Shown piece by piece: positions 58,182 through 64,000 of a stretch of DNA of 64,000 bases. Below the pieces are notes generated by a model, which ran no database searches, was not told the DNA's origin, and was given only the letters and a program-made list of their open reading frames with translations. Position 1 is the first letter of the stretch. Each line of letters opens with the position of its first letter. The position numbers were made by a program, and so were the translations under genes. Source of the stretch: Paracoccaceae bacterium (GTDB lineage Bacteria > Pseudomonadota > Alphaproteobacteria > Rhodobacterales > Rhodobacteraceae); NCBI GenBank assembly GCA_018222585.1, contig JAAFAB010000006.1, positions 186,001-250,000 of the forward strand, read 5' to 3'.

Positions 58182-59102
58182 ATGCATTTCACCCTGATCG
58201 GCATACCCCTGCAGGATGGCGCGGCGCAGCCCGGCTGCGAAATGGGCCCCTCGGCGCTGCGCTGCGCAGGTTTGGCGCCCGCGCTGGAACGGCTGGGCCA
58301 CAGGGTGCGCGACGCGGGCAACCTGGCGCCGCGCCCGGCGCCTGCCGTCAGCCACCCCAACCCCGCCCTGCGCGCCCTGCCCGAGGTCGCCGCCTGGGTC
58401 GAGACCCTGGCCGACACCGCCTATCGCGAAAGCGCCGACGCGGTGCCGATCTTCCTGGGCGGCGATCATGCGCTCTCTGCCGGGACGGTCAGCGGCGTCG
58501 CGCGGCGGGCGGCGGACGAGGGCCAGCCCCTTTTCGTGCTCTGGCTCGATGCCCATACGGATTTCCACGACCTTGCCAGCACGGAAAGCGGCAACCTGCA
58601 CGGCACTCCGGTCGCCTATTTCAGCGGCCGCCCCGGCTTTGACGCCTTCCCGCCCCTGCCCGCTGCGGTGCCGCCCGAAAACATCTGCATGATGGGCATC
58701 CGCAGCGTCGATCCGGCCGAGCGGCGCGCCCTGGCCGAAGCGCCGGTGCAGATCCACGACATGCGCGAGATCGACGAGATCGGCATGGCGCCCCTGTTGC
58801 GTGCCTTCCTCGCCCGGGTCGCCACGGCGGGCGGGCGGCTGCATGTCAGCCTGGACGTCGATTTCCTCGATCCCGCCATCGCCCCGGCTGTCGGCACCAC
58901 GGTGCCCGGCGGCGCCTCGTTCCGCGAGGCGCATCTGGTGATGGAGATGCTGCACGACTCGGGTCTTGTCTCCTCCCTCGACCTGGTCGAGCTGAACCCC
59001 TTCCTCGACGAGCGGGGCCGCACCGCGCACCTGCTGGTCGATCTCACCGCAAGCCTGATGGGCGAGCGCATCATGGACCGACGAACCAGGAGTTTCGCAT
59101 GA
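58182..59102 (+). CDS. rocF: arginase
   Basis: This 306-aa ureohydrolase splits arginine into ornithine and urea. The two manganese sites read GGDHALSAG and LWLDAHTDFHD, then the SLDVDFLDPAIAPAVGT motif with the second Asp pair; VELNPFLDE is the last family motif. AAAGGAG precedes the ATG. It overlaps the ornithine cyclodeaminase gene by 4 bases. Arginase rather than agmatinase is favoured by that partner and by sequence length. Confidence 0.94.
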   Translation: MHFTLIGIPLQDGAAQPGCEMGPSALRCAGLAPALERLGHRVRDAGNLAPRPAPAVSHPNPALRALPEVAAWVETLADTAYRESADAVPIFLGGDHALSAGTVSGVARRAADEGQPLFVLWLDAHTDFHDLASTESGNLHGTPVAYFSGRPGFDAFPPLPAAVPPENICMMGIRSVDPAERRALAEAPVQIHDMREIDEIGMAPLLRAFLARVATAGGRLHVSLDVDFLDPAIAPAVGTTVPGGASFREAHLVMEMLHDSGLVSSLDLVELNPFLDERGRTAHLLVDLTASLMGERIMDRRTRSFA

Positions 59103-60157
59103 CCACCCCCTCCCTCAACCTCGTGCCCTTCGTCGATGTCGACAACATGATGCGGCTGGTCCACGCGGTCGGGATCGAGCCCTTCCTGCAGGAGCTGGCC
59201 GAATATGTCGCCGAGGATTTCCGCCGCTGGCCACTGTTCGACAAGACGCCCCGCGTCGCCGCCCATTCGCCCGAGGGGGTGATCGAGCTGATGCCGACCT
59301 CGGATGGCACGCTCTACGGCTTCAAGTACGTCAACGGGCATCCCAAGAACATGAAGGAAGGCCGCCAGACCGTGACCGCCTTCGGGATGCTCTCGGATGT
59401 CGACACCGGCTATCCGCTGCTGCTGTCGGAAATGACCATCCTGACCGCCCTGCGCACCGCCGCGACCTCGGCCGTCGCCGCAAAGGCGCTGGCCCGGCCC
59501 GATGCGCGCTGCATGGCGCTGATCGGCAATGGTGCGCAGAGCGAGTTTCAGGCGATGGCCTTCCGTGCCGTGCTGGGCGTGGACCGGCTGCGCCTCTACG
59601 ACATCGACCCCGCCGCCACGGCGCGCTGTGCGGCCAACCTCGCCCGCTTCGGCTTCGACATCACGCCCTGCACCTCGGCCGAAGAGGCCGTCGAGGGGGC
59701 CGATATCATCACCACCGCCACGGCGGACAAGCAGTGTGCCACGATCCTGTCGGACAACATGGTCGGCGCCGGGGTGCATATCAACGCGGTCGGCGGCGAC
59801 TGCCCCGGCAAGACCGAGCTGCACCGCGACATCCTGCTGCGCTCGGAGATCTTCGTGGAATACCCGCCCCAGACCCGCATCGAGGGCGAGATTCAGCAGC
59901 TGGACGAAGACTACCCGGTCAAGGAGCTGTGGCAGGTGCTGACCGGAGAGATCGCGGGGCGCACGGATGCCCGTCAGGTCACCCTGTTCGACAGCGTCGG
60001 CTTCGCGACCGAGGATTTCTCGGCCCTGCGCTTTGTCCGCGACAAGCTGGGCGCGCATGGGTTCTACCAGGATCTCGATCTGCTGGCCGACCCGGACGAG
60101 CCGCGCGATCTGTTCGGGATGCTGCTGCGCGCTGCCCCGGTCGCCCGCAGCGCCTGA
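59099..60157 (+). CDS. ornithine cyclodeaminase
   Basis: This 352-aa enzyme converts ornithine to proline and ammonia with bound NAD. YGFKYVNGHPKN supplies the substrate-binding Lys, TALRTAATSAVAAKAL and ALIGNGAQSEFQ the NAD motif, and INAVGGDCPGKTEL carries the catalytic Asp. AGGAG lies before the ATG. It follows arginase with a 4-base overlap, giving a two-step arginine-to-proline route controlled by the divergent Lrp-type gene. Confidence 0.95.
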   Translation: MTTPSLNLVPFVDVDNMMRLVHAVGIEPFLQELAEYVAEDFRRWPLFDKTPRVAAHSPEGVIELMPTSDGTLYGFKYVNGHPKNMKEGRQTVTAFGMLSDVDTGYPLLLSEMTILTALRTAATSAVAAKALARPDARCMALIGNGAQSEFQAMAFRAVLGVDRLRLYDIDPAATARCAANLARFGFDITPCTSAEEAVEGADIITTATADKQCATILSDNMVGAGVHINAVGGDCPGKTELHRDILLRSEIFVEYPPQTRIEGEIQQLDEDYPVKELWQVLTGEIAGRTDARQVTLFDSVGFATEDFSALRFVRDKLGAHGFYQDLDLLADPDEPRDLFGMLLRAAPVARSA

Positions 60158-60184
60158 CGGGGCGGGGCGTCAGGGGGCGGGGCG

Positions 60185-60937
60185 TCAGCCGTCCTTCAGC
60201 CGCGCCGCCGCCGCCCGGTCGCAGAGGACCTCGACCCGGGGATGCAACTGCAGGGCCGAGGCCGGGCAATCGGGCGCGGGCGGCATGTGGAGGGCCGCGT
60301 GCAGGGCCGCGCTCTTGGCCGCGCCGGTGGCCACCAGCAGGATACGCCGGGCCTCCAGGATGGTGCCGATCCCCATGGTCAGCGCCTCCCGCGGCACCTC
60401 GGCACCCGGGGCGAAATCGGGCGCATTGGCGCGCCTCGTGCTCTCGTCCAGGGTCACCACGCGGGTGCGGCTGTCGAAGGCCGAGCCCGGCTCGTTGAAG
60501 CCGATATGGCCGTTGCGCCCGATCCCCAGCAGTTGCAGATCGATGCCCCCGGCGGCGGCGATGGCCGTCTCGTAGGCGCGGGCGACACTGGCCGGATCCC
60601 CCAGACCGTCGGGAACATGGCCCTGCCCGGGCGCCATGTCGAGCCGGTCGAAGACATGGCGGTGCATGTAGTGGGCGAAGGAGCCCGGATCCTCGGGGCC
60701 GAGGCCGATGTATTCGTCGAGGTTGAAGCTCTCGACACCGGCGAAACTGGTGCCGGCACGATGCGCCTCGGCCAGATGGGCGTAGATCGCCACCGGCGAA
60801 CGGCCCGTGGCGAGGCCGAGAACGGAACGCGGCGCGGCGCGCAGCTGGTCCAGGATACGCCGGGCGGCAGTCTCGGCGACCTCTTCGGGGGTGTCGAGAA
60901 CGGTCAGCGCCGGGCGGTGCAGGGCCTTCTGGGTCAT
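60185..60937 (-). CDS. nagB: glucosamine-6-phosphate deaminase
   Basis: This 250-aa protein has the NagB/isomerase fold: GLATGRSPVAIYAHL (phosphate loop), FNLDEYIGLGPEDPGSFAHYM with the catalytic Asp, and LLGIGRNGHIGFNEPGS with the His. It converts glucosamine-6-phosphate to fructose-6-phosphate and ammonium. It overlaps the ROK gene by 4 bases, and a short tandem repeat (GGGGCGGGGCGTCAG) lies between its stop and the cyclodeaminase stop. Confidence 0.93.
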   Translation of the reverse strand: MTQKALHRPALTVLDTPEEVAETAARRILDQLRAAPRSVLGLATGRSPVAIYAHLAEAHRAGTSFAGVESFNLDEYIGLGPEDPGSFAHYMHRHVFDRLDMAPGQGHVPDGLGDPASVARAYETAIAAAGGIDLQLLGIGRNGHIGFNEPGSAFDSRTRVVTLDESTRRANAPDFAPGAEVPREALTMGIGTILEARRILLVATGAAKSAALHAALHMPPAPDCPASALQLHPRVEVLCDRAAAARLKDG

Positions 60938-62004
60938 GTCCGCTCCAGCGCGCCGGCCAGGGCCAGCCGGGCGGCACGCACGGCACCGATGGCCCCGGCG
61001 CGGTTGCCCAGCAGGCTGATGCGCAGCTCGGGCACGGGCGTGCCGAGACGGTCCAGGGCGCTGCGCACGCGCTCGACGATCTCGGGGCGTGACCCGATGC
61101 CACCGCCGAAGACCACCAGCGCCGGATCCAGAACCGCGCCGACCGAAAGCACCGCCAGCGCCAGCCGCTCGGCCAGCACCGAGAGGGTTTCGTCCAGCAC
61201 CGGATCCGCGACACCGGCGCGGCTCAGCTCGCGCAGGGTGCCGTCGCGGGCGCCGCCACGGGCCTTGTAATCCTCGACCAGCACCTGCCCCGCCACCACG
61301 CTTTCCAGCGTGCCGAGGCTGCGGGCCCGGGCACTGTGGGGATCGCCCCCGATGGGCAGGCAGGCGATTTCCCCGGCCGCGCCGCCGGCACCGCGCAGCA
61401 GCCGGTCGCCGAAGGCCAGCCCCATGCCGATTCCGGTGCCGAGCGCGATGAAGGCCAGCCCCGCTTCGCCGGCGCGCGGCGCATCGGCGCCGTGCCCCAG
61501 CCAGCTTTCGCCGAGGGCGGCAAGATTGACGTCGTTCTCGACCGCCACCGGCAGGGCCAGCCGCTCGGCAAAGAGCGCGGGCATCGGGCGGCCGTCGAGG
61601 CCGTGCAGGTTGGGCGCGCGGTCCAGCACGCCGGTCACCGGGTCCAGCGCCCCGGGCAGCCCGATGCCCGCCGCACCGACCGGACGGCCGGCGGCGAGGC
61701 TCTCCAGGTGCCCCGAGATCACCGCGAGCACCGCATCGCCGCCCGCCGCCGGGGTCGCGTCACGGGTTTCGGCCAAGACCCGGCCATCGAGATCGGTCAG
61801 CACCGATTGCACCTTCGTGCCACCGACATCGGCGCCGAACAGGCAACATGCCTCGGGGTCGAGCCTGCCCTCGGCAGTGACCCAGCCGGTGCCCGCCAGC
61901 GCCGGGGCGGTCTGCGCCGTGCCACGCAGCAGCGCGGCCAGCGCCAGGCGTCCGGCTGCCGGAAGATCCTGTGCCGGGATCGGGGAAAGTTCGGTCTGCG
62001 TCAC
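60934..62004 (-). CDS. ROK-family sugar kinase or regulator-like protein
   Basis: This 356-aa protein has ROK ATP motif [20 protein letters not shown] (residues 56-75) after a 55-residue N-terminal extension. [15 protein letters not shown] holds the catalytic Asp, and [13 protein letters not shown] follows. The usual ROK zinc motif (a Cys-x-Cys-Gly cluster) is absent; its place reads [18 protein letters not shown]. The extension is too short for a full NagC-type DNA-binding domain. An N-acetylglucosamine/glucosamine kinase is the best fit beside nagB. Confidence 0.75.
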   Translation of the reverse strand: MTQTELSPIPAQDLPAAGRLALAALLRGTAQTAPALAGTGWVTAEGRLDPEACCLFGADVGGTKVQSVLTDLDGRVLAETRDATPAAGGDAVLAVISGHLESLAAGRPVGAAGIGLPGALDPVTGVLDRAPNLHGLDGRPMPALFAERLALPVAVENDVNLAALGESWLGHGADAPRAGEAGLAFIALGTGIGMGLAFGDRLLRGAGGAAGEIACLPIGGDPHSARARSLGTLESVVAGQVLVEDYKARGGARDGTLRELSRAGVADPVLDETLSVLAERLALAVLSVGAVLDPALVVFGGGIGSRPEIVERVRSALDRLGTPVPELRISLLGNRAGAIGAVRAARLALAGALERT

Positions 62005-63044
62005 GCCCGGCCCACCGCCTTCTCGGAGACCGGATCGAAGAGGTGGACCGTGCCCGCCGCCGCCTGGGCCTGGACCGTGTCGCCCGGGGAGGCGCCGAAG
62101 TGACCCGGCGCCGTGGCGATGAAGTCATGGCCGCCGCGGGTCGAGAAGTGCACCAGGGTCTCATGGCCGAGCGGCTCGGTCACGGTCACCACGCCTTCCA
62201 GGCTCACCGCCATGCCGGTGCCCGTCGCTGCCACCTTCAAATCCTGCGGCCGGACGCCGGCCATGACCGAGGGCGCGCCGTCGGTCAGGGACACCTGGCC
62301 GTCCGCCTGGCGCGCCGGAAAGATGTTCATCGAGGGCGTGCCGATGAAGCGCGCGGTGAAGATGTCGACGGGGTTGTCGTAGATCTCCATCGGCGGGGCG
62401 GCCTGCAGGATATGGCCGTCGCGCATCACCACGATGCGGTCGGCCATGGTCATCGCCTCGACCTGGTCGTGGGTCACATAGGCGATGGTGGTGCCGAGGC
62501 GCTGGTGTAGGGCCTTGATCTCGATCCGCATCTGGGCGCGCAGCTGCGCGTCGAGGTTCGACAGCGGTTCGTCGAAGAGGAAGGCCGCGGGGTTGCGCAC
62601 CATGGCGCGACCGATGGCAACGCGCTGGCGCTGCCCGCCGGACAGGGCCGAGGGTCGGCGCTCCAGCAGCGCGGTCAGGCCGAGGGTCTCGGCCGCGGCT
62701 TCGACGCGCTTGGCCTTCTCCTCCTTCGACAGTTTCGAGGTGTAGAGACCGAAGGCGATGTTCTGGCGCACGCTCATGTGCGGGTAGATCGCGTAGTTCT
62801 GGAAGACCATGGCGATGTCGCGCTGCTTGGGATCGACCTCGTTCACCCGGCGCCCGCCGATGGTGATATCCCCGCCCGAGACCTCTTCCAGCCCGGCGAT
62901 CATCCGCAGCGTCGTCGACTTGCCGCAGCCCGAGGGGCCGACGAAGACGACGAATTCGCCGTCGGGAATGTCGAGGTCGATGCCGTGGATCACCTCTGCC
63001 TTGCCGTAAGCCTTGGTGAGCTTGTTGAGCTGAATCGTCGCCAT
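62001..63044 (-). CDS. sugar ABC transporter ATP-binding protein (MalK/UgpC family)
   Basis: This 347-aa ATPase has Walker [10 protein letters not shown], signature [16 protein letters not shown], Walker [14 protein letters not shown] and His in VTHDQVEAM, with a TOBE domain ending the chain. Its start overlaps the lyase stop by one base and its end overlaps the ROK gene by 4. The permeases and binding protein are not in this window, so the substrate (perhaps an amino sugar) is inferred only from nagB. Confidence 0.94.
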   Translation of the reverse strand: MATIQLNKLTKAYGKAEVIHGIDLDIPDGEFVVFVGPSGCGKSTTLRMIAGLEEVSGGDITIGGRRVNEVDPKQRDIAMVFQNYAIYPHMSVRQNIAFGLYTSKLSKEEKAKRVEAAAETLGLTALLERRPSALSGGQRQRVAIGRAMVRNPAAFLFDEPLSNLDAQLRAQMRIEIKALHQRLGTTIAYVTHDQVEAMTMADRIVVMRDGHILQAAPPMEIYDNPVDIFTARFIGTPSMNIFPARQADGQVSLTDGAPSVMAGVRPQDLKVAATGTGMAVSLEGVVTVTEPLGHETLVHFSTRGGHDFIATAPGHFGASPGDTVQAQAAAGTVHLFDPVSEKAVGRA

Positions 63045-64000
63045 CAGCGCGCCTCCGTCAGATCGTTGAATGCCGCCTCAAGCGCAGCGGCGGCGCGGGT
63101 GTCCTGCGCCTGAAGCGCCTCGGCCCGTGCGGTGAAACCCGAGAGCGCCTCGCGGTAGCTGGCGAGGGCCTCGGCCATGGCGGCGGGGGCCGGCCCGCCG
63201 AACCGGTCGCGCACGGCGACGAAATATTCCGGCGAGACAACCTCGCGGAAGGTCTGGGCATCGAGCGCGCTGGCGCGCCCGGCATGGGTCGAAAAGGCCG
63301 TCGCGAAGGGGGCAAAGCCGCCCTCGGCCAGGCTGGTGCCTGCCGCGACCACCGCGCGGGCAGTCTCGGCGGCGATCTCATGCGCCTGGCGGAAGGACAG
63401 GCCCTCGCGCCGCACGAGGGTGTCGGCCAGTTCGGTGATGGTGATGCAGGCCCGGTCGATATTGGCCGCGACCCGGTCACCGTTGATCGCGAGGCTGGGC
63501 ACCAGGGCGGCCAGCAGGCGCAGCACCCGGCTGCCGGTCTCGAAGGCGCCGTAGCCCGCGGACTGGCTCTCGCCCTCGCTGTCGTTCATGTCGGTGAAGG
63601 GGGTGTTGTGCATGATGTCCTTCATCATGCGCGCCTTGCCGACGGCCTGTGACGCGAGGTGGCGCATGTGCTCGATCGGCACCGGGTTGCGCTTCTGCGG
63701 CATGATCGAGGAGATCTGCACGAAGGCATTGGGCACGTAGATCTGCGCCACCTCGAAGCTGGACCAGACCTGCAGGTCCTGCACCAGCCGCCCGAGGTGG
63801 AGGAACAGCAGTTCGACCGCGCCGTAGGTCGCCGTGGTGTAATCCACCGCCGCGATGCAGGAGTAGGAGTTGCGTTGCGGCGCCGCGAAGCCCAGCATGT
63901 CGGCCACCAGCGCGCGGTCCAGCGGGAAGCCCGAGGTGGTGATCGCCGCCGCCCCCATGGAACAGAGGTCGCAGGCCTGGCGCGCCGCCTCCAGCCGTTC
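63044..64000 (-). CDS. argininosuccinate-lyase-like protein (partial, N-terminus off window)
   Basis: The last 319 codons of a fumarase/aspartase-superfamily protein are visible; the frame is open at the window end. The superfamily signature reads [18 protein letters not shown] and the C-terminal part has [16 protein letters not shown] and [10 protein letters not shown]. It sits in a unit with a sugar ABC ATPase, a ROK protein and nagB, not with arg genes, so it is probably not the biosynthetic ArgH. Its true substrate is unknown. Confidence 0.85.
   Translation of the reverse strand, partial: ERLEAARQACDLCSMGAAAITTSGFPLDRALVADMLGFAAPQRNSYSCIAAVDYTTATYGAVELLFLHLGRLVQDLQVWSSFEVAQIYVPNAFVQISSIMPQKRNPVPIEHMRHLASQAVGKARMMKDIMHNTPFTDMNDSEGESQSAGYGAFETGSRVLRLLAALVPSLAINGDRVAANIDRACITITELADTLVRREGLSFRQAHEIAAETARAVVAAGTSLAEGGFAPFATAFSTHAGRASALDAQTFREVVSPEYFVAVRDRFGGPAPAAMAEALASYREALSGFTARAEALQAQDTRAAAALEAAFNDLTEAR

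Overview
The window is high-GC, gene-dense DNA from an alphaproteobacterium, most likely one of the Rhodobacterales (Roseobacter/Paracoccus-type). This is inferred from the rpoD-dnaG order, a heterotetrameric sarcosine oxidase cluster in the order soxB-soxD-soxA-soxG, orphan TadE/TadG-like genes, a cobalamin-riboswitch-controlled nrdHIEF operon, many sugar ABC transporters, and the modular hairpin repeats between genes. The species cannot be named from sequence alone. No phage, IS element, integrase or CRISPR array was found.

Layout. 1-10.9 kb (minus strand): the start of a periplasmic binding protein cut by the window edge, a YbjN-domain protein, rpoD, dnaG and soxBDAG. 11.2-20.8 kb (housekeeping): a flavodoxin-like protein, glutamate dehydrogenase, three TadG/TadE-like secretion genes, a membrane protein, a TetR regulator, a small lipoprotein, homoserine dehydrogenase behind a strong leader hairpin, and recJ. 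20.9-40.6 kb: a pectin/oligogalacturonide catabolic island bracketed by two identical tRNA-Glu(TTC) genes. 40.7-44.1 kb: a LodA/LodB-like quinoprotein amino-acid oxidase pair. 44.1-49.6 kb: glucokinase and a glucose-type ABC importer. 49.9-52.0 kb: a two-component system. 52.2-56.4 kb: cobalamin riboswitch and nrdHIEF. 56.5-60.2 kb: znuA behind paired Zur-like boxes, then an Lrp-type regulator divergent from arginase and ornithine cyclodeaminase. 60.2-64.0 kb: nagB, a ROK protein, an ABC ATPase and an argininosuccinate-lyase-like gene cut by the window end.

How the island works (family knowledge plus inference). An ABC importer brings in oligogalacturonides. Cytoplasmic pectin methylesterase, GH28, GH105 and GH4 enzymes cut them to monomers. 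Unsaturated ends go through KduI and KduD to 2-keto-3-deoxygluconate and are phosphorylated by KdgK. Saturated galacturonate goes through uronate dehydrogenase, two lactone isomerases and KdgD to alpha-ketoglutarate semialdehyde. The semialdehyde dehydrogenase that should finish the second route carries a one-base insertion. A FadR-type GntR regulator in the island probably controls it: a TGTATGAYA-type motif sits before each of the four transcription units.

Most worth following up: the LodAB-like pair next to the island, the tRNA-bracketed island with its broken last enzyme, the cobalamin riboswitch with a readable alternative pairing in front of a B12-independent ribonucleotide reductase, and a covarying hairpin repeat present in three intergenic gaps.
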